NCBI GenBank assembly: GCA_947034895.1
Contig: OX344765.1
Span: 37,453,001 to 37,517,000 of the forward strand
DNA length: 64,000 bases
Reading direction: 5' to 3'
Source of the DNA: Rhytidiadelphus loreus
Taxonomy: Eukaryota > Streptophyta > Bryopsida > Hypnales > Hylocomiaceae
Below, in pieces: positions 37,860 to 49,000 of the stretch. The notes under the pieces were generated by a model. That model was not told the origin of the DNA. It saw only the letters and a program-made list of their open reading frames with translations, and did not search any database. The stretch's first letter is position 1. Every line of letters begins with the position of its first letter. The translations under genes and the position numbers were made by a program.

Positions 37860-38075
37860 TTTTTTTGCAAAAATAAAAATAAAAAAATAAAAAATAAAAA
37901 ATAATAATAATAACTTTGTTTTTCATTTTAAGGATTTTAATTTTCTTTTTCTTTTTTTTCTTTTTTTTTGAAAAAGAAAAAATCTGACATCCGCATTCGA
38001 TGAGTCCGGGGGGAATGGAGCTGGGTACAAGCCTGAAACAGCCTTCCAGCCCCCCCGGATCTCATCTAATGGGGG
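37860..38075. repeat. A/T low-complexity tract followed by G/C-rich hairpin
   Basis: 37860-37980 is a run of AAAAAT-like and TTTTC-like low complexity. Next to it GATGAGTCCGGGGGG (37999-38013) pairs, with a one-base bulge, with CCCCCCCGGATCTCATC (38050-38066), and a smaller GCTGG/CCAGC stem lies inside. A similar CTCATCTAATGG string occurs at ~55660 beside another A/T tract, hinting at a shared repeat family. Confidence 0.6.
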
Positions 38076-41000
38076 TCATTACCTTTGTGTTGTTGTTCTA
38101 CTAAAACTTGTCAATAGAGCGCTAGTGCTCTTTCATAGGTGAATATACTAAATACAATATGTCTTTGCAATGAATTCCATAGTATGTGGTGATCTATTGC
38201 AAATTGGTGCAAGATTTTGGTTGAGCAAATGAATGGTTGCAATGTTGCAGGGACAAAAAAACTAGAGAACAACTACAAAGATGGAGGATTTAGACCTCTC
38301 ACTAGACTAGTTGGTGAAGAGTGAGCACATTGATAGCTCTTTTAACATTGGGCTATGACTTCTCGGGAAGAGCGGTGGTGAAAGTGGGGCTTCTTATTTC
38401 ATTTCTTTGGGGAATTTCAAAAAGTGAGTATCTCACATGATGCAACAATTGACTACCAGGGACGTGGGTGAAGCATGAATTGAAATAGTTGTTTCATCCA
38501 AATGCAATCATTGACTTGAAGGAGCAGTATTGTCAGAGGTTTTGTTACAATTCAACAATTTCATCCCTTGAAATTCTTTGTATCTTTTTTTAATATATTA
38601 TAAAGAAAGTCTTTGGACATACACAAGGGAGGCATTTTTAAAGTTTACCAATGATTAGGAAGAAGCTACTTGCTATGTGATCTTTGATGCAGCTTGAGAT
38701 TGAAAGTCTCGTTATATACCAGGTAAGATATGTCCTAAAACTCTCTATGTCAAGCATTGCACTTGTAATTTTCTCAAAAAATATGGCATTGCTTTTGAAA
38801 TTGCAATATCTAATTTTTTTGAGAGCATATTTGTGAGATTGGAGATTGTGAGTGTTGTACATAGTGAATAGCATAGATGCAAACTATTGTAACGTCTAAT
38901 GTTCTTCTTTAAATCTTGTTTGAGTTTTTTCGTATTGATTGATGTTAGCTATCTATAAATTTTAAAGCCTATTGTATAGTATTTAAATATACTTTGGGGG
39001 GTCATCAATTTTTACTTTGATTAGTTATGAAGAAATGAAAAAGTTATATCATTTTACTTACAATAATTCTTTAAAGACACTTTTTGGTGCATACATTCTA
39101 ATGAAAAAGGGAAATAGTAGCAGTCCAATGGTGTTCACTCACTTGTAAGAAAATATTAATTAGTATGTTATACTAGGTGGATGGATCAACTTGAATTTTT
39201 TTACAAAGTTCCTTATTTTATCTTACAATTGCCTTGAATTTTTTTTTTTAATGCATATAAACGAGGTACTGCAAATATGTTTTTGAACTTGTCAAAATAG
39301 TAATGATTTTTTGAAGTTGGAATGACAAGTTTTTTAAAGTATTCCTACCTTCTTAGATTAAAGAATGATATAGGTTTGGCCTTTCAATTGAGAGACATAA
39401 TCTTCATGCATTGATTGTCATCATGTTCACTTTATATATTAGAACATCAATACAAATGCAAGAAAGGAAATCAAACAATAGACTTTTCTAGCTTTGTTCA
39501 CATGTTCTAGAAATTCTCATCTTCAAATTCAAGTTATGAGGCATTTGTCATTTTAGGATAGAAAGTCATTAACATTTGATTAATTTGTAAAGAGTGCTAC
39601 TACTTGTGTGTTGAAAGTTATATTGCCTTCTTGAATTGATAGTAATTTTATCCCACACCTTTCTTTAAATGTAAACTTTGGTTTGAAATATTGATAGTTT
39701 AGCTTTTGAAGGACTTTTGAATGAACTGTTATGATATGATGTCATTACCATGAGTTATGGTTATGAATTAAACAATTTCTATGTTTTTTATGATTCAATT
39801 TATAATAGATGGAATTTGAAATACATAAGTAGGATAGCCTTGAAAGAATATATATATGCTAATGAAACAATCTTGATGATAATTAGTATAAGTGAACATG
39901 GTTTTCAAGATTTGAGAATTTAGGAAGTATGATTTTGAATCAAGGGTGTCAAAATATATTAATGCAATATTGAAGACTTACCTTTTTCTTTTAGTTTGAA
40001 ATGCAATTTCCACCATCAATTGTTGTGTATTTTAAAACTTCAATACTCTTTTTCATGCAATTCTTGAAAGCACATATTGTTTGTATTGTGTTCACACCAT
40101 GGTAATTTTTGTATTCTACATAAAATTGAGGTATACAACAATTACAACAATTTATCTTTGTATTGACTTGAATCTAATGATAATTATATGATACTTTCAA
40201 TTTGATTCATTATTGCACCTTTGATAATTGTATTTCATCTCCTATTTGAGAAGAAACATAATTGTCACATATTTGAATTGTGGTGTTGTATTTAAGTATA
40301 ATAACATTTTTTTTGAAATGTCATTCAAATGAAAGATGATCATTGTGAAATGATCAATCCACTAGTGTATGTCTTATCATGCTTGAGTACATACTTAGTT
40401 TGAATTCTAAGACTCAAATTCAATGTCCTATATTTGGTTCTCTATAGTTTTTTTTTTTATAGAGTAATGATGTACATAATGAAAATGTTCTTGCAATATT
40501 CACAAATTATAATTCTAAGATTATGTTTCTTACCTTCACTATTTGAATTAAAAAGTAGCATGTTGTAACTTTTATGTTATTGTACAGTATTAGATTTATA
40601 TAGGAATTGCTCAATGAATTTGATACGACTCTATTTATGAGATCATTTTTAATATATTAGTTAATTGAAATCTTCTTAGGACCTTACTAATTTTATGGTT
40701 TTTAATGTTATTTTCTGACTAATTTCGTTGGTTTTGTGTTGAAGCTATTGTAGAATTTCAATATTATTTTACTTCCATTTGGTGAACAAAATGGTGCGCT
40801 TTTTGATGTGGATGGCAACCTTTGGGAAATACATGGGTTTTGCAAGGTCCACTTGGTGAGCATAAATGTCATTTAGTAAGTGTTAGCAATTGAAAAGTCT
40901 ATATTAGAATACAATGTTTTTCAAATTACTTTGTTTACTTTGAGCTTTACAACTCTACAAGGATTTTTGTCTTAAGCATTTGTGTATATGATTGAAATAA

Positions 41001-41134
41001 GAATATGTATTCTAATTTCAATAGATAAACCATTGTTTTACTAGATGGTGTTCAATGATGTTTAATTTGTAGAACATACTCTCTTTACATCCCATCAAAA
41101 TATTTCATTGACAATAGATATAAAATATTGTGTA
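38076..41134. other. AT-rich upstream region of the kinase-NLR gene
   Basis: Mostly AT-rich with no recognisable gene. A short ORF from ATG 40791 (MVRFLMWMATFGKYMG) ends near a good donor (TTG|GTGAGC at ~40854) whose phase fits the acceptor at 41134, so it could be a first coding exon of the downstream gene. That is a phase argument only. Confidence 0.3.
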
Positions 41135-42729
41135 GGATAAATAAGGACTTCCTACATGTGCAAAGAGAACATTTTACAAGACTATGCAATGATATAGTGA
41201 GACTTGAGAAATGCTTGAAGGCTATGGAAGTATCTTCAAAGAAGAAAGTCTTGAATAAAAATCAATGTGTACATCTTTTGGGCAAACTCATACTAGCCAT
41301 GAAGGGGATCAACAAAATGTTGTCAAGTGCTACTCAGGATTTCAAATTCCAATCTATTTTTGAAGAATTGTGTTATCTTGAAAAAAAAATAGAGATTGTG
41401 AGTAGCAATTGCATTCAACAAGAGCAATGGTGTCATTCAATTGTATTTCAATTCCAAAACAAAGAGACTTTTCGTGAGTTGCTTTTGGATTTAAAATGTT
41501 GTTACGAAATAGCAAGGGATGTATTCTTATTCTACCATCCAAATCAATCAAATGATACGTTTCCTATTCAATTTGATGCAGCTACCTATGAACAAGTCTT
41601 TGAAGATGGACAAGAACTAAAGAGGAAGCTTGAACTTGTACTTCAAGGGGACATCTCAAAGGATTATGAAATAGCACAACATCTATTGTTGAGACTTAGA
41701 AATTTGGATCGAGTTGATGGTGGAGACTTGAATGCTTTGGAGGTTCCCAATGATTTCAAACCACCAAAACTAATAAAAAAAATAGGCAAAGGAGGTTATG
41801 GAGATGTGTACAAATCAAATTGGTTGGGCCTTACATGTGCAACAAAAGTATTGAAAGACGATCCTAAATATCTCATGAACACTCGAAAAGAAGCTGGGAT
41901 CTTGGCAGGCTTGAGCCATCCAAATCTCGTTCAATTTTTTGGTTGTGGGATTACTCAAAAAATTGGTGAGAATCATAAGGAAGATGAAACTTCTAAGATG
42001 TATTTGGTGATGGAATTGATGGATTCAAACTTGTCTACTTTATTGAAGAAAGCAAAAAAAACTTTACCATATCATATTGCAATTGACATCATGCACCAAA
42101 TTGCAAAGGGTGTGTATTACCTTCATGATATGCAAGTTGCTCATCTTGATTTGAAACCTGATAATATCTTGTATAGTTCAATACCTATGAAGGATTTGGA
42201 TCCTTGTCACATATTCAAGGTTATGGATTATGGAACTTCTCAGTTGGAGGTGTGTAGCAATTCAAAGCATCCAGAGCCATCAAAATATACAATTGGAACA
42301 CGAGGGTACATGGCTCCTGAAATAATCAAGGGAAGTAAAACTCCTTTGCATCCATTTCAAGCTGATGTGTGGTCATTTGCCATGATTTGCTCAGAGATTC
42401 TATATAGAAAGGTTCCATACTCTGATTTAAAACCAAAAGATTTTTATGATCAAATAAAAGGTACACATGGCCCTAGCTTGCGACCGAATCTACCCAATGA
42501 TTGTGAAGGACTTACAATTTTAATCCAAGAATGTTGGTCTCAAGACCCTTTTCAACGGCCGACATTTTCACAAATTTGTGATACTCACCCGTTTGAAGAA
42601 GTCTTTTTTGAGGGGAGGATCTTGCACCTTAAGAGATTCCAAGTCCATCATGAACTATATTCCAAGGGTATGAAATTGTCTAACTACAAAACTCATTTAG
42701 TGATGTTTGATTTATGTAATCGTCTTTAG
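41135..42729 (+). pseudogene. Kinase-NB-ARC-LRR (moss-type NLR), N-terminal helical and kinase exon
   Basis: This exon is open, but the gene as a whole is broken downstream. It starts after acceptor TTGTGTAG; the frame has no ATG before residue ~30, so an upstream exon is likely. Residues ~1-210 are predicted mostly helical (RLCNDIVRLEKCLKAMEV, FEELCYLEKKIEIVS). The kinase domain begins with the glycine loop IGKGGYGDVY, then CATKVLKDD (VAIK-type Lys), catalytic loop VAHLDLKPDN (HLD for HRD), VMDYGTSQ (DYG for DFG) and GTRGYMAPE. Catalytic Lys, both Asp and the Asn are present, so activity is possible. The exon must splice before its TAG at 42727-42729 to reach the NB-ARC exon; that exon's acceptor (TTTGCATAG|GTGGATG) is clear but the donor is not. 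Kinase-NB-ARC-LRR fusion is a known moss NLR class; immune function is inferred. Confidence 0.8.
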
Positions 42730-42813
42730 TACTTTGTATTCATTGTTTTTGTATTCAATTTAATATTTCTATAAGATAATGGTTTTCAAAATATACCTTT
42801 TGTATTTGCATAG

Positions 42814-44032
42814 GTGGATGAACAAATTGCTCCTCCAAAGAAAATTCTGGTTGATTTAGATCATCAAGTGTCTAAAGTCAAAGGGCTTTTGAAAATGAAG
42901 TATGTAGGCATCGTCGGCATGGGTGGAATTGGCAAGACCACACTTGCAAAGGCAATACTTGATGAATCAATAGTGAATTCCTCATACCATGCATCATGCT
43001 TTGTTGGAGAATGTAAGAACTATCAAAATTCCTATGAAATATTGTGTAAGATATTATCAAAACTTGGAAATGATCGGAAACCCAAGAATCTTGGAGATGC
43101 CCAAGAGATGATGAAGGAACTCCTCATTGGAAAGAAGGTTCTCTTAATACTTGATGATGTCAACAAAGAAGCTCTAGTGCATGATGTTGTACCTACCAAT
43201 ATTGTTCAAGCTAGCAAGGGTACCACAATAATTATCACAACACGCCAATGGAGTACCATAAAATCATTTGTGGGCATTGAGGGAAGGTTGGACGTTGAAT
43301 TCTTGAATGGAAAGGCAGCAACAACACTTTTCACCTCTCACCTTTGTTGGGATGTATCTTCTATATCACCTGACTTTGTAGCCTTGCGCAAATATATTGT
43401 GGAAGCTTGCAATGGCTTGCCTTTGAGTTTAAAAGTGATGGGTGCATTTCTTCGTAATAAAAAGAGGTTGCGAAGTTGGGAACGAGCACTACAAAGAATG
43501 GCAAGAGGAAGGAATTTGGATGGTAATGACGAGATTTGGAACACCTTACAAACACTACAAGAAATTTGGACTTTATATGACTCAACTAATATGACTTGCA
43601 CTCCAAAATAACTGCAAAATAACTACAAAATGACTGCAAAATAATTGCAATGACTGCAAAACGACTACAAAACTACTGCAAGTCATATTAGTTGAGTCGT
43701 ATAAAGCCCAAATTTCTTGTAGTGAAATAAGCTTTGACGGATTGAACGATGGTATTGAAAAGAGGATGTTTCTGGACGTGGCATGTTTCTTTTGTCGAGA
43801 TGTATATCCATCTGGCATATCAAAAGCAAGAATCTTGCCCATGTAGTCCAAAGATGGCATCCTTCCAGTGAGCGAATTGAACAAATTGATCGACATGTCA
43901 TTGTTGAAGGTCAATGGAAATGGTGACATTTTAGAGATGCATGACCAACTACGAGACATGGGGCGAATGATTGCCAAGAATACAAGAATTTGGAAAGCGG
44001 CTATGATACCTGAAAGCGGCTTTTCAAGACAG
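42814..44032 (+). pseudogene. Kinase-NB-ARC-LRR gene, NB-ARC exon, interrupted by a MITE and a premature TAG
   Basis: Nucleotide-binding switch of the NLR. Visible motifs: VDEQIAPPKK linker, P-loop GMGGIGKTT, kinase-2 VLLILDDV, RNBS-B GTTIIITTR, GLPL as CNGLPLSLKVMG, RNBS-D (its halves separated by the insertion at 43553-43724) and MHD as LEMHDQLRDMG. Removing the insert and one AAA copy gives 348 codons, phase 0 at both ends, joining the next exon at donor CAG|GTACTA. A TAG at 43844-43846 (after ILPM) interrupts the same frame and fits a former Trp codon. With insert and TAG the exon cannot make a full NB-ARC. Splicing of the insert out of RNA is possible but not supported by obvious splice sites at its edges. 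Confidence 0.9.
43553..43724. mobile_element. 172-bp CACTA-type MITE inside NLR coding sequence
   Basis: Termini start CACTACAAGAAATTTGG, and the inverted arms run ~48 bp with two mismatches. The CACTACAAGAAA start is the classical plant CACTA (En/Spm) terminus. The flanking duplication is 3 bp (AAA at 43550-43552 and 43725-43727), the size CACTA elements make, though AAA is low in information. The centre is a run of ACTGCAAAAT-like units. Near-identical arms suggest a young insertion. Confidence 0.9.
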
Positions 44033-44235
44033 GTACTACTCTATTAGTGCAATGGACATTATTAGAATTACACATTTTCATATATACATTCAAATGCAGT
44101 TAGTGAATATATAACCTTGTATTATTTCAAGAATCATAGATTTTGAAATATGTTAAAAAAAAAACCAATTATCATTAGAAGCCTTTACATGAAGATGTAA
44201 TACATAATAATTTATATTGTCTTCTTTGAATGCAG

Positions 44236-46152
44236 GATGTTGAGATTCTTGAAGGCATTTCTTTGCAAGGGACTACAAACCATCATGTGCCTTTGTTAAA
44301 AAAGAACCAAAATTTTGACTTTGAGAAACTTCGTATACTAATTTTGGGGAGTGCTTTGGGCAATCATGAAGTACATGTTGACAATTTAGATTTATTACTT
44401 GAAATATCTTCACAATGTTCTCAATTGGAGGCAATTATAATAGGTAACTCTCAAAATTGGATTGGATTGCCACGTACACTTCCAACAAATTGTATAGCTA
44501 CTATGAGCTCCAAGATATCAAATCTTTGTGGTACATGTGCATCACTAAAGATTCTTGATCTAATAGGGCTTGAATTCCTCAAACAATTACCAAACAAATT
44601 TGCATCAAGCAATACCCTATTGAGGCTAAATTTGAGTTCTTGTTCAAGCTTGGAGGCCATGCCAAAGGAAGTAGGGAACTTGTCTTCCTTGACCACTCTC
44701 AATTTGAGACGGTGTTCAAGTTTAGTGACCTTGCCAAAGGAAGTGGGAAACTTGTCTTCCTTGACCACTTTAGATTTGGGTTGGTGTTCAAGTTTGGTGA
44801 CCGTGCCAAAGGAATTAGGGAACTTACCTTCTTTAACCACTCTAAATTTGAAAGGGTGTTCAAGCTTGGCGGCTTTGCCAAAAGAAGTGGGAAACTTGTT
44901 CTCTTTGATCACTTTAGATTTGAATTCTTGTTCAAGCTTGTCAACTTTGCCAAAGGAAGTGGGGAACTTGTCTTCTTTAACCACTCTCAATTTGAGAGGG
45001 TGTCCAATTTTGGAGGCCTTGCCAAAGGAAGTGGAGAACTTGTCTTCCTTAACCACTCTCAATTTGAATTCTTGTTCAAGCTTGAAGGCCTTACCAAAGG
45101 AAGTGAAGAACTTGTCTTCTTTAACCACCCTCCATTTGAGTTCTTGTTCAAGTTTAGTAGCCTTGCCAAAGGAAGTGGGGAACTTGTCTTCTTTGACCAC
45201 TCTAGATTTATGGGGGTGTTCAAACTTGGTGGCCTTACCAAAAGAAGTAGGAAACTTGTCTTCCTTGACTTCTCTAGATTTATGGGGGTGTTCAAGCTTG
45301 GCGGCCTTGCCAAAGGAAGTAGGGAATTTGTCTTTCTTGACCATTCTAAATTTGAGTTCTTGTTCAAGCTTGGCAACCTTACCAAAGACAGTCAGGAACT
45401 TATTTTCCTTGACCACTCTGGATTTAAGCATGTGTTCAAGCTTGGTGACCTTGCCAAAGGAAGTGGGAAACTTGTCTTTCTTGACCACTCTGCATTTAAT
45501 CTTTTGTTCAAGATTGGCAACCTTGCCAAAGAAAGTTGGGAATTTGTCTTCCTTAACCACTCTAGATTTGAGACGATGTTCAAGTTTGGTAGCTTTGCCA
45601 AAAAATGTCGGGAACTTGTCTTACTTGACCACTTTAGATATGAGAGGGTGTTTAAGCTTGGTGGCCTTGCCAAAGGAAGTGGGAAACTTGTTTTCCTTGA
45701 CCACTTTCAAATTGAGTTCTTGTTCAATCTTGATGGCCTTGCCAAAAGAAGTGGGAAATTTGTCTTCCTTGACCACTCTAGATTTAGATGGGTGTTCAAA
45801 CTTGATAGCCTTACCAAACGAAGTGGGGAACTTGTCTTCCTTGACCACTCTAGATTTGAGAGTGTGTTCAAGCTTGGCGGCCTTGCCAAAGGAAGTAGGG
45901 AACTTATCTTCCTTAACTACTTTCTATTTAAGCTTTTGACCACTCTAGATTTGAGTGGGGAACTTGTCTTCTTTGACCACTCTAGATTTGAGTTCTTGTT
46001 CAAACTTGGTGGCCTTGCCAAAGGAAGTGGGGAATTTGTCTTCCTTGACCACTCTAGATTTGAGAGGGTGTTCAAGCTTGGCGGCCTTGCCAATGGAAGT
46101 GAAGAATTTAACCTCCTTGACATTTTTCAATTTGAAGATTGAAAATTTGTGA
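44236..46152 (+). pseudogene. Kinase-NB-ARC-LRR gene, LRR exon with broken 3' part
   Basis: Begins after acceptor TGAATGCAG in phase with the NB-ARC exon. About 130 residues of linker (LRILILGSALGNHEVH, LEAIIIGNSQNWIGLP) precede the array. The array has 18 units of ~24 residues with pattern LPKEVGNLSSLTTLDL..CSSL before a TGA at 45937-45939. Two more units follow in the same frame (45955-46152), after an 18-bp out-of-frame patch containing further stops, so a small indel pair or slippage between repeats has damaged the end. The 72-bp units are very similar, which explains why other frames stay open over more than 1 kb. LRRs in this class are thought to sense ligands or effectors; function here is inferred. 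Confidence 0.88.
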
Positions 46153-47411
46153 GTAAGGATTACTAAGGAATCTTAGATTTTTGAATCACAACTTAAATTG
46201 TATCACCTTTTATGACAAAATTTCAAACCATTTGTCATCTTTTATAGGTGCAATTTTATCTTTCTTATATTTAGAAATTTTCTAAATTGAGTTTAAAAAC
46301 AAATTTATTTATTTATTCTACTTTTATTGCCCTCAAATAAAACTCATATTTTTCACTTCATTAAATTCAAAATTAAATGACTCTAAAAATATTTTTGAGT
46401 ACGTCAATCGAAGTCAATAGAGTCTACTCAAGTTTTAAAAAAATTCAAAATGGGTTTCTTAGTCCTTTAGGGGTTAAATGTTTTTGAGATAGGTTGACCA
46501 ACTCTTCATATGGTCTTTTTTTAGTATCATCATAATTCATTGGAGTCTATACAACTCAATTCAAAAAAACATCAAAAAAACTTCAAAAGGGACCCTAATT
46601 GAGCATTACATTTTTTAGCAATGTTCAATAGGTCATACTAGGATCTTTGGATCAAATAATTTTTTAAAATTTTTGACCCCACTTAGAATTTGGTTTATTG
46701 AATTTGTTCTCTTTTATGTAGACAATTCTAGCATTTGAGTTGAAAACATATCAACTACAAAGTACTATTGATTGAATAGAAATTGAAGGGCTTGAAGTTT
46801 TGTACTATCTTGAGCGCATCTTGGCTTGATATGGATATAATGTCTTTTTAAATGAATTGGATTTAGGTTACATTTACACTACTATTAATGATGGTTTAAG
46901 ATATTTGACTTTGCAATGTGTAGATCCATCATGTAGTTCAACCATTGGGAAAAATATGGTCTGGTTTATGTTTTGGTTGAGGATCAACAAAAGTACATGT
47001 GGTATCTCTGGGGGTATTTCTTGAGGTCTTATGTTAAGAACAATTGGAAGGTTAATATTCAACTTCGTCTTATATCTAGTTATTGTTGCAATTTCTATTG
47101 GTGTGAGGATGTAGTATGTGTTGGTGGGTGCACATATAATATTTTGCATAAGTTTTGTGGTAGTTGAGGAAGGATTTATTTATATTATATATTTTCTTTC
47201 TTCATTTCTTGCAAGATGAGGTGTTTTGGAAGGCATGGTATCTAACATGAAGGTAATGTGATTGAGTAGGTCAAATAATGCCCCTAGTTGTGAATATGCA
47301 ATGGAATATCAACTTGGTGTTGGTTCTTATGACCTTTTTGTATGTGTGAGTTTAACTTGAGATGAAATGCAACTACTTTTGACATTCATTTTGTCCTACA
47401 TGTTTGAATTA

Positions 47412-47478
<67 letters not shown>

Positions 47479-48040
47479 CAAGTACATGTTAGCAAATCTT
47501 GTCATGCATGATTACTTCCTTTCTGGTGTGAAGAAGAGGCACATTGGCTTGTGCATTGCATCACTGTTAATAAATGGATATTAAAGAATTGTATCAAATC
47601 AAAGAACATGAATTGGTATAGAACCAAAAACGTAGGATCTATTGTAACTTAATTTTGACTAGTTTCTCTCAATATTTTTGTTCAAGGATCTTTTTTAGAT
47701 TGTATAAGAAGTTAGGTGGCATCATAAGAACTAATACTAGAAAACAATAATTGTTGTTGGAGGGGTTTAGACTTAGCTTTGTAAAATTACAAAACCGCCC
47801 ATAGACTATAGTTATAAATGTTCCCTAATGAATCCATAACCGCCCAAGTCAAGTACAAAATATTCACCATTAATGGAGTGACACATTATCTCTTGTTGTC
47901 ATAAAAAATCAGATTTATCATTGAACGCTTTAATTTCTATCATAAGAAGAATGAAGTTGGATGTTTTCTAGACAGAATTGGACCCAAAGTTAGGTGACAA
48001 AATTGGGTTGGTCTACTAACGGAATTGGGAAACTAACAAT
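46153..48040. repeat. Intergenic with (AT)n microsatellite at 47414-47476
   Basis: About 60 bp of uninterrupted AT dinucleotides lie at 47414-47476. No recognisable ORF or transposon terminus elsewhere in the stretch, which is AT-rich throughout. Confidence 0.7.
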
Positions 48041-49000
48041 AATAGGCTGATTTACCTTAATGAGTCCTTTTGCAAAGATTGTGTTGCTAGAGACTCTGGA
48101 CATAAACATCTCTAGCAATTTCACATTATTGTCCATTTTGATATTCCATTAACACTAGAAAGGCCACATATTCATGGCTTTGAAGTGATTCATTTGAATG
48201 ATTGAGCATAGTGTTTGTAAAGATGTTGCCAGATACTAAAGATGTATACAAAGTACAAGCTAGAGTGATTGGAAAATACAAACCCCTCATAATTCAAGGT
48301 TGTCCTTGTCATGAACATCTTTCGAAACTTAGTTTTGCCAAGAAACGAAAGGTGGGTGCAACAAATTTGAACCTCTAGCTAGATGGATCCATTTATCTTG
48401 CAAATGCAATTACTCACAAGCGTCTTGACTTTCACTCATTGCCAAATTTTTTGCAATTTGTAGATGATGGAGAGATGGGTTTACTAGGGTACGTAAAATT
48501 TTTGGATTGTGCTTTGGGAAGCATGTCAGAGTTAATATGGCAAAGGGAGATTGAGATTTCGATATTGAAAGACCGCATAGACGATTTGATGCAATCCTTT
48601 GGTAGAAAACATAGCAACTTCAAGAGTCGTAGAATTGAAGAGGTCTCACTTTTGTAATAAAAAAATTTCTCATTTAAAAGCTAAGGTGGGTTAATTAAAA
48701 GAATTGATGTGTCTTTTGACATCAGATAAGACGCTTAGTAGTCAAGAGCTAAGTCTTGAAGGAGAGGCTAGACAAATTTTGAGTATATAGTTTGAGAAAT
48801 TGGTTGATCAGAATATATGAGCAAGAAATGAAAACTTTGCTAAAGGGGCACAAGTGGGAATTACTTCTCCTCAACGACAGTTTAGTAGAAGCCATGCACA
48901 ACATAGAAAAATTGGAATAGAAAATTCAAAATATGAAAAAAAAACCATTTGGGTATAGAAGTTAGGTGAGACCTTGCAAAGATATTTGTTTTTCTCCAGG
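48041..49000 (+). pseudogene. Decayed ORF with coiled-coil part, TE-like, family unknown
   Basis: A once-continuous protein can be followed through several stops. Segments include NRLIYLNESFCKDCVARDSGHKHL, FHIIVHFDIPLTLERPHIHGF and VIGKYKPLIIQGCPCHEHL, then an intact piece at 48439-48657 (PNFLQFVDDGEMGLLGYVKFLDCALGS) that passes into a charged coiled coil (REIEISILKDRIDDLMQSFGRKH). Further coiled-coil-like sequence continues to ~49000 with stops. The layout resembles gag-like or unknown-function ORFs of plant transposons, but I do not recognise the family. Confidence 0.4.

Noticed and set aside
44451..45560. 369-residue minus-strand ORF with EDKFPTSFGKA repeats
   Set aside because: Antisense reading of the LRR array; open only because the unit lacks stops in that frame.
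44640..46142. 500-residue plus-strand ORF rich in FKLGGLAKGS-type repeats
   Set aside because: It is a second frame of the 72-bp LRR units; the LRR frame (44236-45939) is the one that matches a known fold and joins the NB-ARC exon.
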